From NCBI RefSeq assembly GCF_001645185.1, contig NZ_LXTQ01000059.1, positions 1-55,182 on the forward strand: a stretch of 55,182 bases of DNA, written 5' to 3'. Positions 16,722-26,783 of the stretch are shown one piece after another. Origin of the DNA: Methylobacillus sp. MM3. GTDB lineage: Bacteria > Pseudomonadota > Gammaproteobacteria > Burkholderiales > Methylophilaceae. The notes beneath the pieces were generated by a model. It saw only the letters and a program-made list of their open reading frames with translations, searched no databases and had not been told where the DNA came from. Positions within the stretch are counted from its first letter, which is position 1, and every line of letters starts with the position of its first letter. The position numbers and the translations under genes are program-made.

Positions 16722-17183
16722 ATGCCGCAACCCGGATCGCCCGCGCCCGATTTCACCTTGCCCGATGCAGACATGGAGCTGTTCAAGCTCTCCAAGCTCA
16801 AGGGGAAAGCGGTCGTCCTCTATTTTTATCCCAAGGACGACACGCCCGGCTGCACCGTTCAGGCCATCGAGTTCAGCGACCTAGAAGAGGAATACGCCAA
16901 GCATGGCGCCATCGTTCTCGGCGTCAGCCGCGACGATTGCATGAGTCATGCGGGATTCCGCGACAAGCATGGGCTGGCCATCGCCCTGCTTTCGGATGTC
17001 GACGGCAAGGTCTGCGAAAAATACGGCGTCTGGCAGGAGAAGGAAAAGGACGGCATCAAAAAGATGGGCATCGTGCGCTCCACCTTCGTCATCGACAGGG
17101 AAGGCGTCGTGCGTCACGCGCTCTACGGCGTCAGCGCCAAAGGCCATGCGGCCGAAATTTTAAATCTGATCAAGGAACTGTGA
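16722..17183 (+). CDS. bcp: Thioredoxin-dependent peroxiredoxin, BCP/PrxQ type
   Basis: A 153-residue peroxiredoxin that reduces peroxides. YPKDDTPGCTVQAIEF carries the peroxidatic Cys44. In many BCPs a resolving Cys lies five residues later; here that position is Ile49, so the enzyme is either 1-Cys or uses Cys73 or Cys98. A weak promoter candidate (TTGCCT 16661-16666, TAGAAT 16686-16691, 19-base spacer) lies in the gap to roxA. The slyD-like gene starts directly after the stop. Confidence 0.93.
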   Translation: MPQPGSPAPDFTLPDADMELFKLSKLKGKAVVLYFYPKDDTPGCTVQAIEFSDLEEEYAKHGAIVLGVSRDDCMSHAGFRDKHGLAIALLSDVDGKVCEKYGVWQEKEKDGIKKMGIVRSTFVIDREGVVRHALYGVSAKGHAAEILNLIKEL

Positions 17184-17663
17184 ATGCATATCGCTATGAA
17201 CACCGTTGTCTCGATCACGTACGAACTGCGTGATACCGACGGCAATATTCTGGAAAGCACGTCCGAGCCGGTGACCTACCTGCATGGCGGCTATGACAAT
17301 ATCTTCCCCAAGGTGGAAGAAGAACTGCACGGCAAGAAAGTCGGCGACAGCGTCGCCCTGGTGCTGGAACCCGTGGACGCTTTCGGCGAATACGACGAAG
17401 AGCTGGTGCAGATCGAGCCGCAGAGCGCCTTCCCGGTCGACAAGCTCGAAGTCGGCATGCAGTTCGAAGGCGAAGACCCGAGCGGCGACGTGGTGCTGTA
17501 CACCATCACCGACATCGGCGACGGCAAGGTCGTGGTCGACGGCAACCATCCCTGGGCCGGCGAACGCGTGAACTTCACCTGCACCGTCACCGACATTCGC
17601 ACAGCGACCAAGGAAGAAATCAACCACGGTCATGTGCATGGACCGGGCGGGCATCATCACTAA
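17184..17663 (+). CDS. SlyD-like FKBP peptidyl-prolyl isomerase
   Basis: A 159-residue FKBP-type isomerase and chaperone of the SlyD class: YELRDTDGNILESTSEPVTY, LHGGYDNIFPKVEEELHGKK and the inserted IF domain (EPVDAFGEYDEELVQIEP). The His-rich tail HGHVHGPGGHHH can bind nickel, copper or zinc as in SlyD. The start at 17184 abuts the bcp stop; an ATG at 17196 (MNTVVSITYEL) fits the family N-terminus better and may be the true start. A bidirectional terminator follows at 17672. Confidence 0.9.
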   Translation: MHIAMNTVVSITYELRDTDGNILESTSEPVTYLHGGYDNIFPKVEEELHGKKVGDSVALVLEPVDAFGEYDEELVQIEPQSAFPVDKLEVGMQFEGEDPSGDVVLYTITDIGDGKVVVDGNHPWAGERVNFTCTVTDIRTATKEEINHGHVHGPGGHHH

Positions 17664-17671
17664 GTTTCAAT

Positions 17672-17699
17672 AAAAAAGCCGGCGCATGCCGGCTTTTTT
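17672..17699. terminator. Bidirectional terminator between slyD-like and mutS
   Basis: Twelve-base arms AAAAAAGCCGGC and GCCGGCTTTTTT around a GCAT loop. It lies between converging genes and serves both strands. Confidence 0.93.
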
Positions 17700-17710
17700 G
17701 TTTTCATAGC

Positions 17711-20281
17711 CTACCCCAGCAAGTTTTTCAGCTGATAGAGCGCCTCCAGCGCCTGCTTGGGTGACATCTCATCCGGCTCGATATCGTCCAGCGCCTCCAC
17801 CACCGGATGCGGCATCGGCTCGCTCGCCTCGGGTACCGCAAACATATCCGCCTGCGGCCCCGCCGCGATGCTCTGCTGCTCCAGTTGCGCCAAGCGACGA
17901 CGCGCTGCCGCAATCGTGGATTTCGGAATGCCCGCCAACTGCGCTACTTGCAAACCGTAACTCTGGCTGGCCGGCCCTTCCTCCACGCTGTGCAGGAATA
18001 CTATGCTGTCGCCGTGCTCGACCGCATCCAGATGCACATTGGCGACCTGCTTGTAGTCTTCCGTAAGCCGCGTCAGCTCGAAGTAATGGGTGGCGAACAG
18101 CGTATAGGCGCGGTTGCGTTCCAGCAGATGGCGGGCACAGGCCCAGGCCAGCGCCAGGCCGTCGAAGGTGGAAGTACCGCGGCCGATTTCGTCCAGCAGC
18201 ACCAGGCTCTGCTCGGTGGCGTTGTGCAGAATGTTGGCGGTTTCGGTCATTTCGACCATGAAGGTCGAGCGCCCGCCGGCGAGATCGTCCGAAGCGCCGA
18301 TGCGGGTGAAGATACGGTCGATCTTGCCGATTTTTACCGCGGTCGCCGGGACGTAGCTACCGCAGTAGGCCAGCAACGTGATCAGCGCCGTCTGCCGCAT
18401 ATAGGTCGATTTTCCGCCCATGTTGGGGCCGGTGATCAGCAGCAACTGGCGATAGGCCGAGAGCCGCGTGTCGTTGGCGATGAAAGGCTGTGCAATCTGC
18501 TCCACCACCGGATGACGTCCGCCGACGATCTCGATCACCGATTCGTCGGTGAATTCCGGCGCGACGAAATTCAACGCTTCGGCACGCTCGGCGAAGGCGC
18601 ACAGCACATCCAGCTCCGCCACAGCCGCAGCGGTGCATTGCAACACGGCGATGTGCGGCAGCAACTGCTCCAGAACCTCGTCGTACAGCGCTTTTTCGCG
18701 CGCCAAGGCCCGCTCGTTGGCGGACAAGACCTTATCTTCGAAGGTTTTCAACTCCGGCGTGATGTAGCGTTCTGCGTTCTTCAGCGTCTGGCGACGGCGG
18801 TATTCGGGCGGCGCGTTTTCGGCCTGCGCGCGACTCAACTCGATATAGAAGCCGTGCACGCTGTTGTATTCGACCTTGAGGCCGGCGATACCGGTACGCT
18901 CTTTTTCGCTCGCTTCGAAGGCCAGCAGAAATTCGCCGCAGTTGGTCTGGATCGCGCGCAGTTCGTCGAGCTCGGCGTCGAAACCTTCTTCGATCACACC
19001 ACCTTCGCGCAGAACTACGGACGGCTCCGATTTAATGGCGCGCGTCAGCAGGTCCAGCGCCGCTGCAGGCGCATGCACGGCCAGCGACTTCAGGCGTTCG
19101 GAAATAACGGATCGCAAACTTTCGCTCACCTGCGGCAACTGGCGCAAGCTGTCGCGCAGGCCGGAAAGATCACGGGGTCGCGCCGTCTTGAGGGCAATGC
19201 GGGCGGTAATGCGCTCGATATCGCCGATGGCGCGTAACGCCTGGCGCAGCCCGGAATACAGATCGCTTTCGATCAGTTCGGCAATGGCCGCATGCCGCGC
19301 GCGTACCTCGTTCTGGTTGCGCAGCGGGTGGTGCAGCCAGCGGCGCAGCAAACGCGCGCCCATTGCAGTCTGCGTGGTATCCAGCAGGGAAAACAAGGTC
19401 GGCGCCGCCTCGCCGCGCAAGGTTAGGTCGATTTCGAGATTGCGGCGGGTCGCCGCGTCCAATTGCACGAACTCGCCGGATTGCTCGACCGAAATGCCGA
19501 GGATGTGCGGCAGCGCGGTGCGCTGGGTGTGTTTGAGGTAATCCAGCAATGCACCCGCCGCCGAGATCGCGGCATTAAGGCCCGCGCAGCCGAAGCCGCT
19601 CAGGTCGTAGGTGTTGAACTGACGCGTCAGCGATTGCGTGGCGGAATCGAGATCGAACTGCCACGGCGCGAGGCGCTTTTTGGGACATTTCGCGGCATCT
19701 ATTGCGGTATGCGCAAAACCATCGGGTAGCAGCAATTCGGCCGGCGCGATGCGTTCCAGCTCTTGCGCCAATAGCACCGGGGCGATTTCGTTGAGCACGA
19801 ACTGGCCGGACGCGAGATTAATGCGCGCCAAACCGAGCACATCCTCGCCCGGGCACAGCGCCAGCAACACGCTGTCGCGCGTATCGTCGAGCAAGGCGCT
19901 ATCGGTCAGCGTGCCGGGCGTCAGAATGCGGACAACCTGGCGCTCCACCGGTCCCTTGGATTTGGCCGGATCGCCGATCTGTTCGCAGATGGCGGCGGCT
20001 TCACCCAGTTTTACCAGTTTGGCGAGATATTGCTCGATGGAATGATACGGCACGCCCGCCATGCGAATCGGGTCGCCATTGGAGGCGCCGCGCTTGGTGA
20101 GCGTGATGCCGAGCAGGCGCGCGGCCTTTTCGGCATCGTCATGGAACAGCTCGTAGAAATCCCCCATGCGATAGAACAGCAGCATGTCTGGATACTGCGC
20201 CTTGATGCCAAAGTACTGACGCATCATCGGCGTGTGATTTTGCAACCCTTCGGGGCTCTTGTTATTTTCCTTATCAATCAA
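17711..20281 (-). CDS. mutS: DNA mismatch repair protein MutS
   Basis: An 856-residue MutS1, which binds mismatches and starts methyl-independent or MutL-directed repair. The mismatch-reading loop [14 protein letters not shown] carries the Phe-x-Glu motif; the Walker A is GPNMGGKST, followed by [19 protein letters not shown]; the Walker B is [20 protein letters not shown], then FATHYFELT. The length is normal and all five domains are present. The N-terminus [20 protein letters not shown] confirms the start. The gene stands alone, ends in the shared terminator, and has 191 bases of unremarkable sequence upstream. Confidence 0.98.
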   Translation of the reverse strand: MIDKENNKSPEGLQNHTPMMRQYFGIKAQYPDMLLFYRMGDFYELFHDDAEKAARLLGITLTKRGASNGDPIRMAGVPYHSIEQYLAKLVKLGEAAAICEQIGDPAKSKGPVERQVVRILTPGTLTDSALLDDTRDSVLLALCPGEDVLGLARINLASGQFVLNEIAPVLLAQELERIAPAELLLPDGFAHTAIDAAKCPKKRLAPWQFDLDSATQSLTRQFNTYDLSGFGCAGLNAAISAAGALLDYLKHTQRTALPHILGISVEQSGEFVQLDAATRRNLEIDLTLRGEAAPTLFSLLDTTQTAMGARLLRRWLHHPLRNQNEVRARHAAIAELIESDLYSGLRQALRAIGDIERITARIALKTARPRDLSGLRDSLRQLPQVSESLRSVISERLKSLAVHAPAAALDLLTRAIKSEPSVVLREGGVIEEGFDAELDELRAIQTNCGEFLLAFEASEKERTGIAGLKVEYNSVHGFYIELSRAQAENAPPEYRRRQTLKNAERYITPELKTFEDKVLSANERALAREKALYDEVLEQLLPHIAVLQCTAAAVAELDVLCAFAERAEALNFVAPEFTDESVIEIVGGRHPVVEQIAQPFIANDTRLSAYRQLLLITGPNMGGKSTYMRQTALITLLAYCGSYVPATAVKIGKIDRIFTRIGASDDLAGGRSTFMVEMTETANILHNATEQSLVLLDEIGRGTSTFDGLALAWACARHLLERNRAYTLFATHYFELTRLTEDYKQVANVHLDAVEHGDSIVFLHSVEEGPASQSYGLQVAQLAGIPKSTIAAARRRLAQLEQQSIAAGPQADMFAVPEASEPMPHPVVEALDDIEPDEMSPKQALEALYQLKNLLG

Positions 20282-20472
20282 AACTCATGACCCATCCGTT
20301 GCTCAAGCCGTTACAAAATCCGGAGAAACGATAGTTTACGAAGAAAACCCTCGCCTTGCTGAGCATTTTGCCACTGACAATCTCAGAGATTCAGCTATGC
20401 GACCCTTCAGTTAAACCTCGTTAAAGGCAGATTGATGGATACGGGGGTGAGCAAGCAATGGAATCGGGCTTT

Positions 20473-21126
20473 TCACCATAATCCATCAAGTGCCAACATG
20501 ATTCTCGGGCCTGAACTCATGGGTACTTGTGGAGACCGATGAATGACACCACGTCCGGAATTGCCCTGCCATCGCGTTCCCTTGAGCAGGGCGATTGCGT
20601 AGGGGGCTATCCGGTGAATCCCGGCAGGATCGAGAATGATGCCGGATGCTTCGTCCTCGATACCGGCGGAAGCAGGGCCCAGCTTGCTGCGATCCGCACA
20701 GGAGTCTTCCAGCCATTCGGTTCCCGGGCCACGATAAGTGCACAACAGCCGAATGCCCGTATGGTCGATATGAAACCGGGGGCACATGGCATGCTGCATG
20801 ACCTCCAGCCGCACGCCCACCTGGGGGCAGCCCAGAAGATCGCAAAAAATTTCAATCAGGAAATCGATGTCGGCAGCAAATGCCATGCGCTCAGGATGCT
20901 CGGGCAGCAAATGGGCAGGAAATCGCTCCTCCGCCTTCATGGCGTAGCGAAAACCGGATCCCAACCGCGCCGCTATCGCTTGCAGATATGCATCCGCGAC
21001 AGGAATCCGGGGGCGGTTGACGACGACAACCTGGCGATCCGGCTCGAAAATCTGGATCAGGTCCAGCATCGAATCGCGGCGCACGGGGCGCACAGCCTTT
21101 CGCAATGGAATAACACTGCGGGTCAT
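20473..21126 (-). CDS. DUF1826 family protein of the zinc-limitation cluster
   Basis: A 217-residue DUF1826 protein of unknown function, last gene of the zinc operon. The conserved centre is [20 protein letters not shown] followed by [19 protein letters not shown], and the end has the HRSPQVP motif. The clustered Cys/His (MCPRFHIDH) look able to bind a metal. DUF1826 genes recur next to COG0523 GTPases in Zur regulons, so a zinc-related role is likely but the activity is not known. The ATG at 21126 overlaps the zigA-like stop as ATGA; a longer frame to 21255 is inside that gene. Confidence 0.85.
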   Translation of the reverse strand: MTRSVIPLRKAVRPVRRDSMLDLIQIFEPDRQVVVVNRPRIPVADAYLQAIAARLGSGFRYAMKAEERFPAHLLPEHPERMAFAADIDFLIEIFCDLLGCPQVGVRLEVMQHAMCPRFHIDHTGIRLLCTYRGPGTEWLEDSCADRSKLGPASAGIEDEASGIILDPAGIHRIAPYAIALLKGTRWQGNSGRGVIHRSPQVPMSSGPRIMLALDGLW

Positions 21127-22343
21127 GCTTCCTCCAGTATTTCCTGTTCCATTTCCTGGCCCCAGCGCGGGAAAGGATCGGGCAGGTCGCGCCAGGCACT
21201 CTCTCCCAGCCGCATTTCTGTATCGTTCAACAGGCAGGCATCCAGTTTTGCGCACATCGCGGCTTCATCCAGGCCGACACCGATGAACACCAGCTCCTGG
21301 CGCCGGTCGCCGAATTCCGGATCCAGGTTCTTGCGGATCTGGGCGAGGTATTCCGGATCGTCCGGCCACTGGGCGGGATCTACCGCCGACCACCACAATC
21401 CGGCCGCGCCGTGGCGGCAAGCACCGCCCGCCTGCGCCCAATTGCCGGCAAAATCGTAACGCGAGGCCAGCCAGAAATACCCTTTGGAGCGCAGCACACC
21501 TTTCCATTCGGTGTGTATCAGGTTCCAGAAACGCTGCGGATGGAAGGGGCGGCGAGAACGATAAACAAAACTGTTGATGCCGTATTGCTCGCTTTCCGGC
21601 ACGTGTTCGCCGCGCAGCTCCGCCAGCCAGCCGGGAGCCTGCGCAGCCTGCTCGAAGTCGAACAGGCCGGTGTTCATGATGGCATCCAGCGGGACGCGGC
21701 CGAATTCCGAAATCACCTGCCGGGCGCGGGGGTTGAGCGTATGCAGGATATGCTGCAAGCGGTCAACATCGTCCGGGCTCACCAGGTCGGCCTTGTTGAT
21801 GACGATCACGTCGCAGAACTCCACCTGCTCCACCAGCAGGTCCACGACGGTACGGTCATCCTCCTCGCCCAGGCTTTCGCCGCGTTCCGCGATGGAGTCC
21901 GGCGATTGATAGTCGCGCAGAAAATTGAAGGCATCCACTATGGTAACCATGGTATCGAGCCGGGCGACATCCGACAGGCTGCGGCCTTCCTCGTCCGCAA
22001 ACGTGAAGGTTTCCGCCACCGGCAGCGGCTCGGAAATGCCGGTCGATTCGATCAGCAGATAGTCGAAGCGGTTCTCTCGCGACAGCCGGTTGATTTCCAC
22101 CAGCAGATCTTCGCGCAGGGTGCAGCAGATGCAGCCGTTGGACATTTCCACCAGCTTCTCCTCGGCGCGAGACAGTTCGGCGCCGCCTTCGCGCACCAGT
22201 TGCGCGTCGATATTGATTTCGGACATGTCGTTGACGATCACGGCCACTCGCCTGCCCTCGCGGTTGTTCAGGACATGGTTGAGCAGCGTAGTTTTGCCGG
22301 CGCCGAGAAAACCGGAAAGCACGGTAACGGGAAGTTTTTGCAT
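21123..22343 (-). CDS. zigA: COG0523 zinc-chaperone GTPase, ZigA-like
   Basis: A 406-residue G3E-family GTPase of the long ZigA type. Walker A is [12 protein letters not shown], the metal-binding motif is GCICCT (residues about 72-77), switch/Walker B is [18 protein letters not shown], and the base-recognition motif is VINKADLV. The C-terminal CobW_C domain includes [12 protein letters not shown], and [14 protein letters not shown] is typical of ZigA. Such proteins are thought to hand zinc to client enzymes when zinc is scarce. It follows dksA by 15 bases and overlaps DUF1826. Confidence 0.92.
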   Translation of the reverse strand: MQKLPVTVLSGFLGAGKTTLLNHVLNNREGRRVAVIVNDMSEINIDAQLVREGGAELSRAEEKLVEMSNGCICCTLREDLLVEINRLSRENRFDYLLIESTGISEPLPVAETFTFADEEGRSLSDVARLDTMVTIVDAFNFLRDYQSPDSIAERGESLGEEDDRTVVDLLVEQVEFCDVIVINKADLVSPDDVDRLQHILHTLNPRARQVISEFGRVPLDAIMNTGLFDFEQAAQAPGWLAELRGEHVPESEQYGINSFVYRSRRPFHPQRFWNLIHTEWKGVLRSKGYFWLASRYDFAGNWAQAGGACRHGAAGLWWSAVDPAQWPDDPEYLAQIRKNLDPEFGDRRQELVFIGVGLDEAAMCAKLDACLLNDTEMRLGESAWRDLPDPFPRWGQEMEQEILEEA

Positions 22344-22358
22344 GGGATGCTCCTGATA

Positions 22359-22766
22359 TCAATTGCCGAACTGGCGTTCGCGACGTTCGTGGCGCTCCTG
22401 CGCTTCGATGGTCAATGTGGCGACAGGTCGAACCATTAAACGCTGCAAGCCGATGGGTTCGCCGGATTCCTCGCAGTAGCCGTAAGTGTTCTCGTCAATG
22501 CGCTGCAAGGCGGCCTCGATCTTGTGCATCAACTTGCGCTCGCGGTCGCGGGTACGCAGCTCCAGGGTGCGCTCTTCTTCCAGCGTAGCGCGATCGGCGG
22601 GGTCGGATATTTCCTCCGATTCGCGCAGATGTTCTCCGGTGCTTGCGAAATTGTTGAGAATTTCTTCGCGCATCTGCTGCAGCCGCGTACGAAAAAAATT
22701 ACGCTGCGCAGGATTCATGTATTCCTCCGGCGGCATGGCAAGTAACTGTTGCTCTTCGGGAGTCAT
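22359..22766 (-). CDS. dksA2: Zinc-independent DksA paralogue (DksA2 type)
   Basis: A 135-residue TraR/DksA family protein that acts on RNA polymerase through the secondary channel, with ppGpp. The coiled-coil tip motif DPADRA (D56, D59, A61) is intact. The zinc finger is not: the four positions read Cys98, Ser101, Thr119 and Ala122, so only one Cys remains. This is the hallmark of DksA2, which replaces zinc-finger DksA under zinc starvation. The ATG overlaps the upstream FhcA-like stop (ATGA). Its place in a zur-linked operon supports the assignment. Confidence 0.92.
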   Translation of the reverse strand: MTPEEQQLLAMPPEEYMNPAQRNFFRTRLQQMREEILNNFASTGEHLRESEEISDPADRATLEEERTLELRTRDRERKLMHKIEAALQRIDENTYGYCEESGEPIGLQRLMVRPVATLTIEAQERHERRERQFGN

Positions 22767-24424
22767 GCGGGCTCCTTGAGTTGGTATCGGGTTTCCATGC
22801 GCGGCATGGTTGCACTGCCCAGAATATCGGGCCGGATCTTAAGATGGTCCAGCCGGAGCGTAAAGTAATCGTCGAAATAGGATTGCAGTTCGCGTTCGAT
22901 TTCCCGGCCGCCGCCTGAGGACAGGCTGAGGACATGGCCCGGCGGCTCGGCCAGCACCTCGCCATCGCGGACTACTGGCTCGCCGTTCTTGAACAGCCAT
23001 GCCGCGCGGGAAAACATTGCGGCGTAATTCTCATCGGGCGCATACACCGCGATATCGGCCTTGGCGCCGATGCCGAGATGCCCGCGATCCTGCATTCCCA
23101 TTAGCCGTGCAGGCGCGGCACGTGTGGTGATGGCGAGGTCGTACAGCGAATACTCGCGACGGAGTTCCTTCAGCAGGCACAGTTCCGCCGCTTCCGGGTT
23201 CAGCGAGGCCAGGACCTCGTTGCGATAAGTGGCATCCATCAGCAGCCGGATCAGCTCCGGATAGCGGGTGAAAGGCGCGCCGTTGGGACTGTCGGTGGTG
23301 AAGAAAATCTGCCAGGGGTCATCCACCAGCAGGAACAGTTCCAGTCCGATCGCCCATTGCAGCGTGTTGATGAAGTTCGCTTCCTTGTAGCGATAAGGCA
23401 GAATGCCGCCGCCGCCATCGCATTCCACATCGGCGGCCACCCATTTGGCCGGGCTGGCGACGCCGTGCGCGTTGTACTGGCGCATCACGTCGCCGGAAAT
23501 GGTCACCGTCTGGCCGAACAGCACCTGGCCGACGTCAGCCGTGATGTGGGGATTGGCATTGATGGCCTCGGCAATGCGTGCCGCGCCCGAGCAGAAGCCG
23601 TGCCGGCCTTCATCGGCGTAGCTATGGAACTGGATGTGCGTCAGGTGCATAGGCAAACCGCGTGCGGCTTCTATCGTCGCCAGCGTCGTCGCCACATTGC
23701 CCGGAGTGCCGAGATTGTTGCAATGCACATGCAGCGGGTGCGGCACTCCCAGCGTGCATACCGCGGTTTGCAGGGCGTTGAGGATCGCGCGTGAACTGAC
23801 GCCGTAATAGGGTACTTCTTCGTCCAACTGCAGCGTGCGCGCATTGAATTTGAAAGCGCTGGCGCCGCCCGCGTTGATGACTTTGAGGCCCAGGCAGCGT
23901 GTCGCCTCCAGCGTCCACGCGACATAATCGTTCACGGCCTGCTGGCCGCGCCGGTTGCGCAGCAGCCGCAGCAGAAAGTCATCGCTGCCCAACACCGCCA
24001 GCCCGGCGGTGTCGAGGATGGGAATGTCGGCCATTTCCAGATGCGCCTGCAGCGCATTCGTGGGCAGCACGGCCGGTTCCACGACGGTGGTATACCCCAT
24101 CTGCGCGTAACGCCTTCCGGTATCGCGCGTCGACCATTTGCCGGGGCGCCGCGTCCCCATACTGCCCATCATGTGTTCGCGTCGCAGGTCAGGCGTGATA
24201 AGGCGGGCGGTATTTACGTTGCCGCCGGCGATGTGGCTGTGAATATCGATAGCGCCGGCCATGACGACTTTTCCGGCCACGTCGATATCGTTATCCACTG
24301 CAGTGCCGGGCTCAGGCGCAGCCACGATGAAGCCATCGCGGAAGTAGACATCGCGCACCTCGCCATCGATGCCGTGTTCCGGGTCGTAGACCTGTCCGCC
24401 GCGCAATCGGGTCAGGCCAGGCAT
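22763..24424 (-). CDS. fhcA: Formylmethanofuran dehydrogenase subunit A-like amidohydrolase
   Basis: A 553-residue amidohydrolase that matches FwdA/FmdA/FhcA over its length. In methanogens and methylotrophs this subunit moves a formyl group between methanofuran and formate at a binuclear zinc site. Visible site residues: H62 and H64 ([10 protein letters not shown]), K192 ([12 protein letters not shown], candidate carboxylysine), H232/H234 ([13 protein letters not shown]), H263/H267 (LTHIQFHSY) and D378 ([19 protein letters not shown]). These look intact. No fhcB, fhcC, fhcD or other tetrahydromethanopterin genes occur in the window; the neighbours are zinc-limitation genes. It starts 13 bases inside the GTPase gene and overlaps dksA2. 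It may be a stand-by copy of a zinc enzyme or serve a new reaction. Confidence 0.88.
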   Translation of the reverse strand: MPGLTRLRGGQVYDPEHGIDGEVRDVYFRDGFIVAAPEPGTAVDNDIDVAGKVVMAGAIDIHSHIAGGNVNTARLITPDLRREHMMGSMGTRRPGKWSTRDTGRRYAQMGYTTVVEPAVLPTNALQAHLEMADIPILDTAGLAVLGSDDFLLRLLRNRRGQQAVNDYVAWTLEATRCLGLKVINAGGASAFKFNARTLQLDEEVPYYGVSSRAILNALQTAVCTLGVPHPLHVHCNNLGTPGNVATTLATIEAARGLPMHLTHIQFHSYADEGRHGFCSGAARIAEAINANPHITADVGQVLFGQTVTISGDVMRQYNAHGVASPAKWVAADVECDGGGGILPYRYKEANFINTLQWAIGLELFLLVDDPWQIFFTTDSPNGAPFTRYPELIRLLMDATYRNEVLASLNPEAAELCLLKELRREYSLYDLAITTRAAPARLMGMQDRGHLGIGAKADIAVYAPDENYAAMFSRAAWLFKNGEPVVRDGEVLAEPPGHVLSLSSGGGREIERELQSYFDDYFTLRLDHLKIRPDILGSATMPRMETRYQLKEPA

Positions 24425-25377
24425 TTGCGGAAACCTTCCTCGAAAATGTCGCGCGGCAGCCGGCGGCCGATGAATACCAGCACCGAATCGCGCGGTTCAT
24501 CGTCCTCCCAGGGCGCTCCGTCAGTAGCACCCATCAGCATGTGTACGCCCTGAAACACGACTCGCTTCGGATTGCCCGAGATATTCAGCACGCCCTTGTA
24601 ACGCAGCAGATCGCGGCCGAAATTGCTCCCCAGTACCGACAGCCAGATTTCCAGCTTTTCCGGATTCAGTGGGTAGCGCTCGCGCAGCACGAACGACGCG
24701 ATGTCGCTGTGATGGTGGTGATCCTCTTCTTCGAGAAAGCCGGGCTCCATCTCCAGAATCGCATCGAGGTCGAAACCGTGCAGGTCCAGCACATGGTCGA
24801 TGGGCACATTGCCGAAGTGCGCTTCCTCGACTGGCGTCCGTGGATTGATGTCGCGTATCAGCGATTTCACGGCTTCGACCTGCGCCGGGCCTGCGATATC
24901 ACCCTTGGTAATAAAAATCCGGTCGGCGAAGGCAATCTGCTCGCGCGCCTCGTGCTGCGCCTCCAGCTGGATCGCCGCATGCACGGCATCTACCAGCGTC
25001 ACGACGCTGTCCAGCCGATAGGCAAGCTGGATCGTCGGCTCGGCGATGAAAGTCTGTATCACAGGCCCCGGATCGGCGAGACCGGTGGTTTCAATGACGA
25101 TGCGCTCGAACTCGTCCGCACGCGTCAAGAGCGTCTTGAGAATGCGCACCAGATCGTCGCGCACGGTGCAGCAGATGCAGCCGTTGTTCATTTCGACGAT
25201 CTGCTCCTCGCTTTGCACCAGCAAGTCGCTGTCGATGCCGGCCTCGCCGAACTCGTTTTCGATCACGGCGATGCGGCGGCCGTGGTGTTCTTTCAGGATG
25301 CGGTTGAGCAGCGTGGTTTTGCCCGAACCGAGAAAACCGGTCAATATGGTCACGGGAATACGGCGGTCTTCACGCAT
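24412..25377 (-). CDS. COG0523 GTPase, YjiA/CobW type, with His-rich loop
   Basis: A 321-residue G3E GTPase, shorter than the ZigA-like protein of the same operon. Walker A is [16 protein letters not shown], the metal motif GCICCT is present (about residues 66-71), [18 protein letters not shown] is the switch region, and ITKGDIAG stands for the usual NKxD. A His-rich loop [11 protein letters not shown] (about 216-226) offers more zinc ligands. Probably a zinc insertase or chaperone. It overlaps hisI by eight bases and the FhcA-like gene by thirteen, which makes that amidohydrolase an attractive client; that is inference. Confidence 0.92.
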   Translation of the reverse strand: MREDRRIPVTILTGFLGSGKTTLLNRILKEHHGRRIAVIENEFGEAGIDSDLLVQSEEQIVEMNNGCICCTVRDDLVRILKTLLTRADEFERIVIETTGLADPGPVIQTFIAEPTIQLAYRLDSVVTLVDAVHAAIQLEAQHEAREQIAFADRIFITKGDIAGPAQVEAVKSLIRDINPRTPVEEAHFGNVPIDHVLDLHGFDLDAILEMEPGFLEEEDHHHHSDIASFVLRERYPLNPEKLEIWLSVLGSNFGRDLLRYKGVLNISGNPKRVVFQGVHMLMGATDGAPWEDDEPRDSVLVFIGRRLPRDIFEEGFRKCLA

Positions 25378-25822
25378 GCTGCTCTCCGTAAGCCAGTTGC
25401 GGGTCGTAGACCTTCTCGCTTTCGAGATAGGTCAGCGAAAAATCGGTTTCCCCGCCGAACACATTGAGCTCACGGAAAAAGCATGAGCGGTAGCCGACGT
25501 GGCACGAAGCGCCGCCGGTCAGGGCAACTCTCAGCAACAGGCAATCCTGGTCGTCGTCGATCAGAATATGCCGGACCTCCTGCGCCTGGCCGGAGCGCTC
25601 GCCTTTGCGCCATAGCTGCTGCCGCGCACGCGACCAGTAGTGCGCCATGCCGGTGCGGATGGTGCGCTCCAGCGCTTCGCGGTTCATCCAGCCCAGCATC
25701 AGGACTTCGAGGCTGGCATCATCCTGCGTCACGACCGGAATCAGCCCGGACGCATCGAACAACGCCTGCAGTTCGGTGCCTTCTTCGATGCTGTACAAAT
25801 CCTTACGAGAGGGAAACTCCAT
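25370..25822 (-). CDS. hisI2: Phosphoribosyl-AMP cyclohydrolase paralogue (HisI2 type)
   Basis: A 150-residue PRA-CH domain protein (histidine pathway step 3) without His[22 protein letters not shown] and the metal-binding end are clear. The usual D-C-D-x-D motif reads D89-D90-D91-Q92-D93, so the first zinc-ligand Cys is Asp90; the other two, C107 and C114 ([12 protein letters not shown]), remain, and a new Cys94 sits close by. This points to altered metal use, as expected for a stand-in made under zinc limitation. The start at 25822 has a strong GAAAGGAG site; an upstream open frame is not credible. It is 11 bases after the ZIP gene. Confidence 0.9.
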   Translation of the reverse strand: MEFPSRKDLYSIEEGTELQALFDASGLIPVVTQDDASLEVLMLGWMNREALERTIRTGMAHYWSRARQQLWRKGERSGQAQEVRHILIDDDQDCLLLRVALTGGASCHVGYRSCFFRELNVFGGETDFSLTYLESEKVYDPQLAYGEQHA

Positions 25823-25833
25823 GAAAACTCCTT

Positions 25834-26574
25834 TCAGTGCAATGCCTGAGCAAGTATTGCGACCCCGACGCCAGCCGACATCAGGACCAGTTGGGTCGCG
25901 CCGTCCCGCAGGCTGCGGCGGCGATGCAACTCGGGGACCAGATCGGCCACCGCGATATAGATGAAACTGGATGCTGCCAGCACCAGAATGGTGGGTATGG
26001 CCTGCTGGGCGTGATCCAGCGCCAGCCAGCCGGCAAGGCCGCCCAGCATCATCGCCGCCCCGGAAAACGCATTGAGCATCAGCGCGCGGGCTTTGGAGAC
26101 GCCCGAGCCGAGCAGCACCATGAAATCGGAAATTTCCTGGGGAATTTCGTGAGCCGTCACCGCCACGGCAGCGGCCCAACCCAGGGAGGCATCGGTCAGG
26201 AAGGCCGCTGCGATCAGGACGCCATCGACGAAGTTATGCATGGCATCGCCGATGACGATCATCGCGACTTGCGGTTGATCCGTCGTCTGGCCTTGTGCCG
26301 TAGCGTGGTCATGCCGCCACAGGGCCAGCTTTTCCAGGATGAAAAACCCGCTCAATCCGGCCAGCAATATCCAGCCTGCCTGCGTGATGGCCAGCCCCTG
26401 CTGGATTGCTTCCGGCAGGATGTCCGTCAGCGCAAAAGCAAGCAGCACACCGACGGCGAAAGCCACCATTTTGTCGGCAAAGCGTGCAAGAAAAGAGAGG
26501 GCCACGGTAGCCGCCAGCAGCACCGAGATGACCCCACCGGCCATGGTTGCCATCAGGATGAAGAGCAGGGTCAT
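25834..26574 (-). CDS. ZIP-family metal transporter (zinc importer)
   Basis: A 246-residue ZIP transporter with about eight membrane segments. The metal path is seen in GDAMHNFVDGVLIAAAF (TM4, HNxxDG) and TAHEIPQEISDF (TM5, HExPQE), both complete. The His-rich cytoplasmic loop is short (LWRHDHATAQG). It is the first gene after the palindromic operators at 26740-26797, so zinc uptake is the first product of the operon. The ATG at 26574 gives the family N-terminus; a longer frame to 26688 would begin inside the untranslated leader. Confidence 0.93.
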   Translation of the reverse strand: MTLLFILMATMAGGVISVLLAATVALSFLARFADKMVAFAVGVLLAFALTDILPEAIQQGLAITQAGWILLAGLSGFFILEKLALWRHDHATAQGQTTDQPQVAMIVIGDAMHNFVDGVLIAAAFLTDASLGWAAAVAVTAHEIPQEISDFMVLLGSGVSKARALMLNAFSGAAMMLGGLAGWLALDHAQQAIPTILVLAASSFIYIAVADLVPELHRRRSLRDGATQLVLMSAGVGVAILAQALH

Positions 26575-26739
26575 GGCCGCTGCTCCGCGTAACGCCGGGC
26601 TCGCGCCAGACGCCCGGCTACAGGCTGGCCAGCCGCGCCGGTTTTGCGGGCTTGAAAGATCAGTACATGAGGTGAGTTGCCCAAGCAATCCGGCTTGGAC
26701 ATGTCGGGGAGGTTTGAATACATTCAGTGAGCGCCTATT

Positions 26740-26754
26740 TGCAACAGTGTTGCA
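26740..26754. promoter_or_regulatory. Zur operator 2 (proximal), palindrome TGCAACA-G-TGTTGCA
   Basis: A perfect 15-base palindrome centred at 26747. Its core is identical to that of the larger palindrome centred 39 bases away. It overlaps the last base of the predicted -10 and the start of the transcript of the zinc operon, a good place for repression. Confidence 0.8.
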
Positions 26755-26783
26755 TTTTATCCGCGCCCACCCACTTAATGCAA
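26754..26783 (-). promoter_or_regulatory. Predicted promoter of the ZIP-hisI2-GTPase-fhcA-dksA2-zigA operon
   Basis: On the minus strand, TTGCAT (26783-26778) and TAAAAT (26759-26754) are spaced by 18 bases; the -10 matches consensus at five of six positions. The -35 is inside the distal palindrome and the -10 touches the proximal one, so Zur bound at either would block RNA polymerase. Confidence 0.55.

Noticed and set aside
17807-19237. A 476-codon open frame on the plus strand inside mutS
   Set aside because: MutS motifs cover this stretch on the minus strand; the plus-strand frame arises from GC-rich codon use.
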